This document shows, piece by piece, positions 1 to 6,101 of a stretch of 20,396 nt of DNA (position 1 is its first letter; every line of letters begins with the position of its first letter). The position numbers and the translations under genes were made by a program. The notes beneath the pieces are model-generated. The model was not told the origin of the DNA. It did no database searches and was given only the letters and a program-made list of their open reading frames with translations. Source of the DNA: Lachnospiraceae bacterium (GTDB taxonomy: Bacteria > Bacillota > Clostridia > Lachnospirales > Lachnospiraceae); NCBI GenBank assembly GCA_017463035.1, contig JAFTPY010000192.1, forward strand, positions 1 to 20,396, in the 5' to 3' direction.

Positions 1-1881
1 ACAAGCTCGAAAAACAAAAATAAGTGGCGTTGGTTTATCGGTATAATTGTAGGGATTGCGGTGGCTTTGGGTGCGTGTATTGCCATGCAGTATATTCTGG
101 CGGCGAAGGAAGCGGTCGGTGAATCGGCATGGACAGGGGAGTATTCCTATTATGGGAAAAAGGTTTTTGTCAAGTTTATTAACGGAATGAAGATTCATTA
201 CACCACGTCATCGAATCAGCCGGAAGCTTTCGGAATTGTATTAGGGGCAGAGACGGCACAGGTTTTGGCAAAATACGGAGAAAAGCTATTATTTGCAGGA
301 ATGATTTTATGTATGTTTCTTTTGGTATGGTTTTTGCGAAGCCAACGGATATGGAAACAGACGGAAAATCCGCACCGGCGAGGCATTTTCTATGTGGCGG
401 AACTGCTTTTGATTGCATTATGTGGTGTGAATGCAATTTATTATGAATACAGCCGGTATTATGATAATTTTTCGGTTTGGTCAAGGAACAGTACCTATGA
501 CGCGGTAGGGGTGATAGAGTATGTGTTTGACCTTTCTGTGCCGCTTGTTGAAATACTGGTATATCTCTTCCTATGCTTATGGTTTTTGCGTCCGTTGTTT
601 AAGTTGGGGATAAAGGAATATCTGAAAGAATACAGTATACTCTGCCTGATTGTAAGAATCTGCCTGAACGGATGGAGAAAATTTAAAGCTACATTGGCGG
701 AAGCAGATTTTAGCAAGAAGCCGGTGCGGATACTTGGGACAGCGGTGTTGATTCAGTTCGGTTTTTTATTTGTTTGCGTTTGCTGTTGGTTTATCGGAAT
801 ACCGTTGCTTATTGCGTATTCTGTGGCATTGTTCTTTTTTCTGAATAAGCATTATAAGAAAGCTGAGAACGGATACTATGCGGTGGCTAGTGAGGTAGAA
901 GCGATTGCAGCCGGTAACTTGAAGGGACAGGCTGAGGGAGATTTCGGAATGTTTCGCCCTTTGGGAACAGGACTTACGCAAATCAAGAAAGGTTTTCGTA
1001 CCGCAGTGGAGGAAGAGGTAAAGAGTGAACGGATGAAAACGGAGCTCATAACCAATGTATCTCATGACTTGAAGACGCCGCTGACTGCAATTCTGACGTA
1101 TGTGGAGCTGTTGAAGCGGGAGGATATTACGGAGGAAGAGCGGGCGTCTTATGTTGAGACGTTGGAGAAAAAATCCAATCGCTTAAAGGAATTAATCGAG
1201 GACTTGTTTGAGGTGAGCCGAGCAGCCAGCAATAACGTAGAGCTACAGCGGGCGGAAGTGGATTTAGTAAAGATGGTACGGCAGGCGGCGGTAGAACATG
1301 AAGAGCAGTTTACGGAGGCAAACCTTACTTTACGGAAGCTTTTGCCGGAGGAACCGTGTCTTGTGTATGTAGATGGACAGAAAACTTATCGTATTTTTGA
1401 AAATCTTTTCGCTAACATTTGTAAATACGCTATGCCGGGAAGCCGGGTGTACGTCAGAGTGTTCGAAAAAATGGGTTGGTATTATGCGGAACTGAAAAAC
1501 ATCTCTGCTATGGAACTGACCGTTGCGGCAGAGGAACTGACGGAGCGTTTTGTACGGGGGGATGCATCCCGCAATACGGAGGGCTCCGGACTGGGACTGG
1601 CCATTGCGAAGAACCTGACTCAGGTGCAGGGCGGAAGTTTCCGGGTGGAAACGGACGGTGATTTGTTTAAGGCGGAGCTGGGCTTTCCGAAGCTGACCTA
1701 TGTGGAAGACGGGGAAGCGAAGGAAGAAATCGAAGCACCGCTGGGTATCGTGGACAAGGAAGAGACCGAAGTGCAGTCTGTCGTGGATAGGAAAGGAACC
1801 GGAACGCAAGAGGAAACGACGGAGGCTGCGAAAGCTGGGAATGGCATCGGGGAACCTGAGAATATTGGGTCATTTTATTGA
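1..1881 (+). CDS. Sensor histidine kinase, 5' end outside window
   Basis: The reading frame is open from the first base, so the gene starts upstream; 626 codons are visible. Hydrophobic segments lie at about residues 11-34, 97-115, 128-147, 179-197 and 246-285 (counted from base 1), which makes this a multi-pass membrane sensor. The phosphoacceptor box NVSHDLKTPLTAIL places the histidine at residue 355, followed by a dimerisation helix pair. The ATPase domain has an N box (RIFENLFANICKYA, about 464-477) and a glycine box GSGLGLAIAK (from residue 528). The usual DxGxG box is replaced by KNISAME, a variant I recall from VanS-like kinases of Firmicutes. A Glu/Thr-rich tail of about 60 residues follows the kinase domain. 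It should phosphorylate a response regulator, probably encoded just upstream; the stimulus cannot be read from the sequence. It ends at a terminator shared with the convergent pptA. Confidence 0.93.
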   Translation, partial: TSSKNKNKWRWFIGIIVGIAVALGACIAMQYILAAKEAVGESAWTGEYSYYGKKVFVKFINGMKIHYTTSSNQPEAFGIVLGAETAQVLAKYGEKLLFAGMILCMFLLVWFLRSQRIWKQTENPHRRGIFYVAELLLIALCGVNAIYYEYSRYYDNFSVWSRNSTYDAVGVIEYVFDLSVPLVEILVYLFLCLWFLRPLFKLGIKEYLKEYSILCLIVRICLNGWRKFKATLAEADFSKKPVRILGTAVLIQFGFLFVCVCCWFIGIPLLIAYSVALFFFLNKHYKKAENGYYAVASEVEAIAAGNLKGQAEGDFGMFRPLGTGLTQIKKGFRTAVEEEVKSERMKTELITNVSHDLKTPLTAILTYVELLKREDITEEERASYVETLEKKSNRLKELIEDLFEVSRAASNNVELQRAEVDLVKMVRQAAVEHEEQFTEANLTLRKLLPEEPCLVYVDGQKTYRIFENLFANICKYAMPGSRVYVRVFEKMGWYYAELKNISAMELTVAAEELTERFVRGDASRNTEGSGLGLAIAKNLTQVQGGSFRVETDGDLFKAELGFPKLTYVEDGEAKEEIEAPLGIVDKEETEVQSVVDRKGTGTQEETTEAAKAGNGIGEPENIGSFY

Positions 1882-1915
1882 GTGGGTACAAACAATTGAA
1901 ATTAGCATTTTTGAG

Positions 1916-1954
1916 AAAAAAGCGTAACTACTGTCTTGCGTAGCTACGCTTTTG
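1916..1954. terminator. Bidirectional terminator between kinase and pptA
   Basis: AGCGTAACTAC (1921-1931) pairs with GTAGCTACGCT (1940-1950) with one mismatch and an 8-nt loop. An A-run lies before the stem and a T-run after it, so the hairpin can stop transcription from both convergent genes. The right arm contains the perfect 12-bp palindrome GCGTAGCTACGC. Confidence 0.8.
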
Positions 1955-1960
1955 TGGTTC

Positions 1961-2191
1961 TTAATCGTAAGTATATCCCGGTTTTTTGTATAAATATTTC
2001 TCGTCGGGAACGATATCCGCATCCCAGACTTTTTCTTTCCAATCTTCTTGTGGAACATCCTTTATAGCGACCGAAACACTTGAGGTATCACATCCCAGGA
2101 TTTCCGCAATATCTTCCGCAATTTTTTCGGCACAGCGTGTTTTCTGTTCGTCGGTTCTGCCGGAAAAACATTTGATTTCTACATGTGGCAT
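1961..2191 (-). CDS. pptA: Tautomerase PptA-like, 4-oxalocrotonate tautomerase superfamily
   Basis: A 76-residue protein of the small 4-oxalocrotonate tautomerase superfamily, cytoplasmic. The start MPHVEIKCF leaves Pro as the first residue after Met removal, which is the catalytic base in this family. Length, the MPH-I/V-D/E-IKCF start, the central WDADI motif and the end KKPGY all resemble E. coli PptA (YdcE, 77 aa) as I remember it. Ribosome binding site AGAAGGAG lies 7 bases before the ATG. It is downstream of the dCMP deaminase gene on the same strand with a 76-base gap, so the two may be co-transcribed. The natural substrate of PptA enzymes is not settled; they tautomerise phenylpyruvate-type compounds in vitro. 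Confidence 0.85.
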   Translation of the reverse strand: MPHVEIKCFSGRTDEQKTRCAEKIAEDIAEILGCDTSSVSVAIKDVPQEDWKEKVWDADIVPDEKYLYKKPGYTYD

Positions 2192-2267
2192 AAGTATGCT
2201 CCTTCTAAATAAAAATATTGCGAGTTAAGTTCGTGCTATCTCAGGGTGCGAAATATCAGGAATGGTT

Positions 2268-2747
2268 TTACAACGGAATGGTTACCAAACGGTTAATCGG
2301 CTGATATTTGCGGTAGGTCACTCCGGCGGAGTCAAACATCCGCTTGGAAGCCTTTACGGAGTCGGTCTCCGCGTATTTGTCCGAGTGATAAATAACCTCG
2401 GAAATACCGGTCTGAATCAGAGCTTTCGTACATTCGTTACATGGGAACAGGGTAGTGTAAACCTTTGCTCCACGCATATTGACGCCGGTATAGTTTAAAA
2501 TAGCGTTCAGCTCTGCGTGGCATACATAAAAATACTTAGTTTCCAAGGCACTGCCTTCCCGCTCCCACGGATATTCGTCGTCGGAGCAGCCCGCCGGCAT
2601 GCCGTTGTAGCCTACCGAAAGAATCTTGTTGTCCTGGCTGACAATGCAGGCGCCTACGCTGGTGTTGGGGTCCTTGCTTCGCATGGCGGAAAGCATGGCG
2701 ATTCCCATAAAGTATTCATCCCATTTCAAGTAATCCTGTTTCTTCAT
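2268..2747 (-). CDS. dCMP deaminase family protein
   Basis: A 159-residue zinc-dependent cytidine/deoxycytidylate deaminase, cytoplasmic. The zinc and catalytic signature is complete: HAE at residues 77-79 (zinc His and proton-shuttling Glu) and PCNEC at 102-106 (two zinc Cys). The protein starts MKKQDYLKWDEYFMGIA, typical of dCMP deaminases, which make dUMP for dTMP synthesis; ComEB is the Bacillus relative. The start at 2747 is chosen because AGGAGGAG sits directly upstream. The frame continues open upstream to 3050, but that part has no family similarity and is low complexity. pptA follows it. I leave the symbol blank because comE competence genes are not next to it. Confidence 0.88.
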   Translation of the reverse strand: MKKQDYLKWDEYFMGIAMLSAMRSKDPNTSVGACIVSQDNKILSVGYNGMPAGCSDDEYPWEREGSALETKYFYVCHAELNAILNYTGVNMRGAKVYTTLFPCNECTKALIQTGISEVIYHSDKYAETDSVKASKRMFDSAGVTYRKYQPINRLVTIPL

Positions 2748-2759
2748 AGCTCCTCCTAG

Positions 2760-2820
2760 ATGTTTTGTCTGTCGTACATGTCGTGCAGCCCCTGTTTTCT
2801 TGCACGGAGCGATAAAACAT
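2760..2820 (-). promoter_or_regulatory. Hairpin in the 5' leader of the dCMP deaminase gene
   Basis: Read on the minus strand, ATGTTTT (2814-2820) pairs with AAAACAT (2760-2766) and, inside it, CGTGCA (2801-2806) pairs with TGCACG (2782-2787). The two nested stems end only about 6 bases before the ribosome binding site. I do not recognise it as a known riboswitch. Confidence 0.4.
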
Positions 2821-2841
2821 AGCGATACCTTCTTTAAATTC

Positions 2842-2870
2842 AGTTTATCACAGTGTATGAAATACCGCAA
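2842..2870 (-). promoter_or_regulatory. Possible promoter of the dCMP deaminase gene
   Basis: On the minus strand TTGCGG (2865-2870) and TAAACT (2842-2847) are separated by 17 bases. Both boxes are moderate matches. The rest of the 2748-3106 gap is AT-rich; a perfect TTGACA at 2957-2962 on the plus strand lacks a convincing -10 partner, so the promoter of the NifU-like operon is not resolved. Confidence 0.35.
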
Positions 2871-3106
2871 TTTCTTTTTGGTATTTTCGTAAAAAAGCGA
2901 CTGTAGGAGGATGAATAAATTGTAGAAAGTGCCGTTTCTTTTGAAAATCTGAAATTTTGACAAAAAAGGTATAGACGAAATCGCATTTTTGTGAGAAAAT
3001 AGGAAAGGAGTGTGCGCAGGTGCGAGAGGCGTGCTTGTTAAAGATATCACATTCTCCGCAAGATGCGAACACTAATATTGCAAGATGTATTGAAAGGAGT
3101 CTAGGC

Positions 3107-3799
3107 ATGATTTATTCACACGAAGTAGAAAAGATGTGCCCGGTAGCACAGGGCGTACATCACGGAGCAGCTCCGATTCCGGAGGAAGCAAAGTGGGTAC
3201 AGGCAAAGGAAGTTAAGGATATTTCCGGTTTGACACACGGTGTCGGCTGGTGTGCTCCGCAGCAGGGTGCATGTAAGCTGACCTTAAACGTAAAGGATGG
3301 TATTATCCAGGAAGCATTGGTTGAGACCCTCGGTTGCTCCGGTATGACCCATTCCGCAGCTATGGCTTCCGAGATTTTACCGGGTCTTACGGTAATGGAA
3401 GCATTAAACACCGACCTTGTATGTGACGCTATCAACACCGCTATGAGAGAGCTCTTCTTACAGATCGTTTACGGTCGTACCCAGAGTGCATTCTCCGAGG
3501 ACGGTCTTCCGATCGGTGCAGGTCTTGAGGACCTCGGTAAGGGCCTTCGTTCCCAGGTTGGTACCATGTACGGTACGTTAAAGAAGGGTCCGCGTTACCT
3601 TGAGATGGCAGAAGGCTATGTAACCGGTATCGCTCTTGATGCTGATGACCAGATCATCGGTTATCAGTTCGTAAACCTTGGTAAGATGACGGATTTCATC
3701 AAGAAGGGTGACGATCCGAATACCGCTTACGAGAAGTCTAAGGGTCAGTATGGTCGTGTGGCAGACGCTGTCAAGATTATCGACCCGAGAGAGGAATAA
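3107..3799 (+). CDS. NifU/IscU-like iron-sulfur cluster scaffold protein
   Basis: A 230-residue cytoplasmic protein. Residues 72-100 (ETLGCSGMTHSAAMASEIL, then PGLTVMEAL) match the conserved K/E-x-x-GC-x-x-x-x-AS-S-x-L core of NifU/IscU scaffolds. Cysteines at 11, 49, 56, 77 and 106 could bind iron; the pair WCAPQQGAC at 48-56 stands where IscU has its first cysteine. It is much longer than IscU (about 130 aa): the region after residue 115 is specific to this subfamily. The start at 3107 has AAGGAG 7 bases upstream; an upstream in-frame extension to 3020 has no such support. Codons are strongly biased (GGT, CGT, AAG, AAC), suggesting high expression. The GGGtGRT gene follows 28 bases later in the same operon. 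Whether it builds Fe-S clusters generally or serves its partner is unknown. Confidence 0.82.
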   Translation: MIYSHEVEKMCPVAQGVHHGAAPIPEEAKWVQAKEVKDISGLTHGVGWCAPQQGACKLTLNVKDGIIQEALVETLGCSGMTHSAAMASEILPGLTVMEALNTDLVCDAINTAMRELFLQIVYGRTQSAFSEDGLPIGAGLEDLGKGLRSQVGTMYGTLKKGPRYLEMAEGYVTGIALDADDQIIGYQFVNLGKMTDFIKKGDDPNTAYEKSKGQYGRVADAVKIIDPREE

Positions 3800-3827
3800 T
3801 CTAAAATAAATCAGGAGGATACATATC

Positions 3828-4838
3828 ATGGCTTTGTTTGAATCATATGAAAGAAGAATAGACAAAATCAATGCTGTATTAAAAGAGTACGGCATCGCTT
3901 CCATTGAAGAAGCTGAGAAGATTACGAAGGATGCCGGTCTGAACGTTTATGATCAGATTAAGGGCATTCAGCCGATTTGCTTCGAGAACGCTTGCTGGGC
4001 TTACATCGTAGGTGCTGCAATCGCAATCAAGAAGGGCTGCAAGAAGGCAGCAGACGCTGCAGCAGCAATCGGTGAAGGTTTACAGGCATTCTGTATTCCG
4101 GGTTCCGTTGCAGACACCCGTAAGGTGGGTCTTGGTCACGGTAACCTCGGTAAGATGCTCCTTGAGGAAGAGACCGACTGCTTCTGTTTCTTAGCAGGTC
4201 ACGAGTCCTTCGCAGCAGCTGAGGGCGCAATCGGTATCGCAGAGAAGGCAAACAAGGTTCGCCAGAAGCCGCTCCGCGTTATCTTAAACGGTCTCGGTAA
4301 GGACGCAGCTCAGATTATCTCCCGTATCAACGGTTTCACCTATGTAGAGACCGAGTACGATCCGTACACCAACGAAGTTAAGGAAGTTTTCCGTAAGGCT
4401 TACTCCGACGGTCTTCGTTCCAAGGTTAACTGCTACGGCGCAAACAGCGTTCCGGAAGGCGTTGCAATCATGTGGAAGGAGAACGTAGACGTTTCCATTA
4501 CCGGTAACTCCACCAACCCGACCAGATTCCAGCATCCGGTAGCAGGTACCTACAAGAAGGAAAGAAACGAAGCTGGTAAGAAGTACTTCTCCGTAGCAAG
4601 CGGTGGCGGTACCGGACGTACCCTTCATCCGGATAACATGGCAGCAGGTCCGGCTTCCTACGGTATGACCGATACCCTTGGTCGTATGCATTCTGATGCA
4701 CAGTTCGCAGGTTCCTCTTCCGTTCCGGCTCACGTAGAGATGATGGGTCTTATCGGTGCAGGTAACAACCCGATGGTTGGTATGACCGTAGCTGTTGCAG
4801 TTTCTATCCAGGAAGCAGCAGAGGCTGGTAAGTTCTAA
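3828..4838 (+). CDS. GGGtGRT family protein, function unknown
   Basis: A 336-residue cytoplasmic protein. It carries the motif GGGTGRT at residues 259-265, which names the GGGtGRT protein family (a Pfam family of unknown function, as I recall). Other striking stretches are GLGHGNLGKM (101-110), ITGNSTNPTRFQHP (224-237) and the glycine-rich end GLIGAGNNPMVGMTVAVAV. Cysteines occur at 51, 56, 71, 89, 118, 120 and 202. The Gly/His/Asn-rich motifs could bind a nucleotide, phosphate or metal cluster, but no known catalytic fold can be assigned. Ribosome binding site AGGAGG at 3813-3818. Codon bias is as strong as in the NifU-like gene before it, and a strong terminator closes the operon, so the pair is likely one highly expressed functional unit. 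Confidence 0.88.
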   Translation: MALFESYERRIDKINAVLKEYGIASIEEAEKITKDAGLNVYDQIKGIQPICFENACWAYIVGAAIAIKKGCKKAADAAAAIGEGLQAFCIPGSVADTRKVGLGHGNLGKMLLEEETDCFCFLAGHESFAAAEGAIGIAEKANKVRQKPLRVILNGLGKDAAQIISRINGFTYVETEYDPYTNEVKEVFRKAYSDGLRSKVNCYGANSVPEGVAIMWKENVDVSITGNSTNPTRFQHPVAGTYKKERNEAGKKYFSVASGGGTGRTLHPDNMAAGPASYGMTDTLGRMHSDAQFAGSSSVPAHVEMMGLIGAGNNPMVGMTVAVAVSIQEAAEAGKF

Positions 4839-4861
4839 TTGTAAAGTAAATAAGTAACGAT

Positions 4862-4900
4862 AAACTTCCGTTGGCAGAAATGCCAACGGAGGTTTTGTTC
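4862..4900 (+). terminator. Terminator of the NifU-like/GGGtGRT operon
   Basis: ACTTCCGTTGGCA (4864-4876) pairs with TGCCAACGGAGGT (4881-4893) over 13 pairs with one G-T wobble and a GAAA loop, then TTT-G-TT. It lies 25 bases after the GGGtGRT stop codon. Confidence 0.92.
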
Positions 4901-4994
4901 TATAAGAAATCTTTTTATCTTTTTTCAATTTTATTCCCGGATGACACAGGTTTGACATGATTAGAGTGTATGCTTTTTGTTGAAATAGGAATAA

Positions 4995-5000
4995 TATAAT
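4995..5000 (+). promoter_or_regulatory. Probable -10 box for the small two-gene unit
   Basis: A perfect TATAAT lies 45 bases before the start of the 57-aa gene. The -35 side is only T-rich (around 4974-4979). A perfect TTGACA at 4952-4957 is too far upstream to pair with it. Confidence 0.45.
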
Positions 5001-5044
5001 TTTTAGATAAGGAGTTTCTTTTTTGATAGAATGGAGAGGATGGT

Positions 5045-5218
5045 ATGAGTAATATGGCTGAGAAGTATAATACTCTTGACTTGTGTGCTCTAATGAAAAA
5101 GAAATCTAAAGTGGTCTCTTCCGGAGAAGCGTTAAAAGATGTTAAGCCGGTCGAGTGGGGAAAAGAAGTGACAGATAGAAAAAGAAAGGTATTGGTGTCA
5201 AAAGAGAAAAGGGGTTAG
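5045..5218 (+). CDS. Small basic protein, possible antitoxin partner
   Basis: A 57-residue frame with a purine-rich ribosome binding site (GGAGAGG, about 5033-5039). The protein starts MSNMAEKYNTLDLCALMKKK and ends in a lysine/arginine-rich stretch; there is no membrane segment or known DNA-binding fold that I can recognise. Its stop codon is separated by a single base from the ATG of the next gene, which implies translational coupling. A short first gene directly coupled to a PemK-like second gene is the usual toxin-antitoxin layout, which is the only reason for the antitoxin suggestion. Codon use is AT-richer than in the preceding operon. Confidence 0.6.
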   Translation: MSNMAEKYNTLDLCALMKKKSKVVSSGEALKDVKPVEWGKEVTDRKRKVLVSKEKRG

Positions 5219-5219
5219 G

Positions 5220-5615
5220 ATGTGTAAAATAGGTGATATTATTGTAGTTAAGAACTACAAAAGTCAGGGAGTAAATATAAGCAAGCATTCGTTTGTGGTG
5301 TTAAGCACGGAACAAGGAAAGATTCAAGGACTTGATTTTGATTTGGTGTGCAATGTGATGTCCTCGTTTCATTCTGAGGAGCACAGGAAGCAGAAGATGA
5401 GATATCCCGGAAATTTTGAGTATTCGGCCGAGCAGGAGAATGTTCATGGCGGGCATGGAAAAGCGGGATTTATTAAAGCGGAGCAATTTTATTATTTTGA
5501 CAGAAATAAGTTGGATTTTTATGTATTAGGAAATGTGGAACCGGAGTTGTTCAATGCATTGATAGCATATATACAAACTTTGGATGAGATAGAACATGTG
5601 GTGGATAATTTGTAG
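5220..5615 (+). CDS. PemK/MazF-like small protein, possible toxin
   Basis: A 131-residue protein. Residues 4-30 (IGDIIVVKNYKSQGVNISKH, then SFVVLST) follow the GDI-x-x-V ... (K/R)-x-x-x-VVLS pattern of the SH3-like PemK/MazF beta-barrel; residues 33-70 (KIQGLDFDLVCNVMSSF and the PGNF that follows) belong to a Firmicutes family I remember only as uncharacterised or PemK-like. If the assignment holds it would be an mRNA interferase, but the MazF catalytic residues cannot be confirmed by eye. Its own ribosome binding site (GGGG-TTAGG) lies inside the end of the preceding gene, so the two are co-translated. It could equally be a non-toxic SH3-fold protein. Confidence 0.6.
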   Translation: MCKIGDIIVVKNYKSQGVNISKHSFVVLSTEQGKIQGLDFDLVCNVMSSFHSEEHRKQKMRYPGNFEYSAEQENVHGGHGKAGFIKAEQFYYFDRNKLDFYVLGNVEPELFNALIAYIQTLDEIEHVVDNL

Positions 5616-5675
5616 AATATCGGGAGAAGGTGTGATAGACGGTTTATCCGGGTGTGCTGACACCATATCAATCTG

Positions 5676-5783
5676 ACATTTATGCCGTATGTAGAAGGAC
5701 GGATTGTTGGGGAGCAACAGAAAAACCCCACATTTATGCCGCATATGGAATGGCGGACCGTTGGCAGACAACAGAAAAATCAG
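5676..5783 (+). repeat. Two tandem copies of a 54-bp repeat
   Basis: Copies start at 5676 and 5730, each with ACATTTATGCCG and ending AACAGAAAAA plus four bases. The middle parts differ at several positions. A degenerate third start (CATTTGAAG) follows at 5784. The unit is 18 codons long, so reverse-strand frames give repeated peptides that are not credible genes. The stretch 5616-5890 holds only this repeat, the hairpin at 5798 and AT-rich DNA. Confidence 0.8.
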
Positions 5784-5797
5784 CATTTGAAGAAAGC

Positions 5798-5826
5798 AAA
5801 GGTTGTCCGTAAGGACAGCCTTTTGT
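5798..5826 (+). terminator. Terminator after the PemK-like gene
   Basis: AAAGGTTGTCC (5798-5808) pairs with GGACAGCCTTT (5813-5823), one G-T wobble, GTAA loop, followed by TTTTGTTG. It lies after the repeats, about 180 bases beyond the PemK-like stop codon. Confidence 0.85.
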
Positions 5827-5890
5827 TGTAATGGGAGTGGAGTTAACGGACTCTAATAAATAATCCAACTTTCCTAATTTCTTTTTCTAT

Positions 5891-5918
5891 TTGAAAATCC
5901 CATGAGATGTGTTATAAT
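5891..5918 (+). promoter_or_regulatory. Promoter of the FGGY kinase gene
   Basis: TTGAAA (5891-5896) and a perfect TATAAT (5913-5918) with a 16-base spacer, about 185 bases before the start codon. Transcription would begin at the edge of the structured leader. Confidence 0.7.
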
Positions 5919-5927
5919 GTTCGCGAA

Positions 5928-6078
5928 GGCAAAACGAGTATGACGAACGATGCCCGACGGATGTATGCATCCGGGAGGGTGGAGTGCGGCATACGAGAGC
6001 GCACGCGAGCATCAAGAAACGAAGTTTCGTGATGTTTTGCCGAGCAATAAGCAAAGCGTGGGGAGGATTTCGCTTTGT
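5928..6078 (+). promoter_or_regulatory. Structured 5' leader of the FGGY kinase gene
   Basis: The leader is enclosed by GGCAAAAC (5928-5935) and GTTTTGCC (6034-6041). Inside are CGGATG-TATG-CATCCG (from 5957), an ATGCC/GGCAT pair around it, GTGCG/CGCAC, and CATCA-GAAAC-GAA-GTTTC-TGATG ending at 6033. Outside the closing stem, GCAAAGCG (6051-6058) pairs with CGCTTTGT (6071-6078), with GGGGAGGA in the loop just before the real ribosome binding site. I do not recognise a known riboswitch. It could be a regulatory RNA or an inserted palindromic repeat lying between promoter and gene. Confidence 0.6.
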
Positions 6079-6101
6079 TAAAAATAAAAGGAGACAAAGG
6101 T

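Noticed and set aside
1330..1809. 159-codon minus-strand frame
   Set aside because: Antisense to the histidine kinase catalytic domain, with no recognisable protein features.
2957..2985. Promoter at TTGACA 2957-2962 for the NifU-like operon
   Set aside because: No acceptable -10 box at 15-19 bases; the -35 match alone in AT-rich DNA is not enough.
2748..3050. N-terminal extension of the dCMP deaminase
   Set aside because: Open in frame, but low complexity, without family similarity, and the proper ribosome binding site stands at 2748-2756 before the internal ATG.
4284..4958. 224-codon open frame on the minus strand
   Set aside because: It lies antisense to the strongly biased GGGtGRT gene, whose codon use leaves few stops on the other strand. 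No family similarity and no suitable ribosome binding site.
5676..5783. CRISPR array
   Set aside because: Only two directly abutting copies with no spacers and internal differences; no cas genes.
5526..5786. Minus-strand frame with repeated RHKC peptide
   Set aside because: The repetition comes from the 54-bp DNA repeat, and it overlaps the PemK-like gene.
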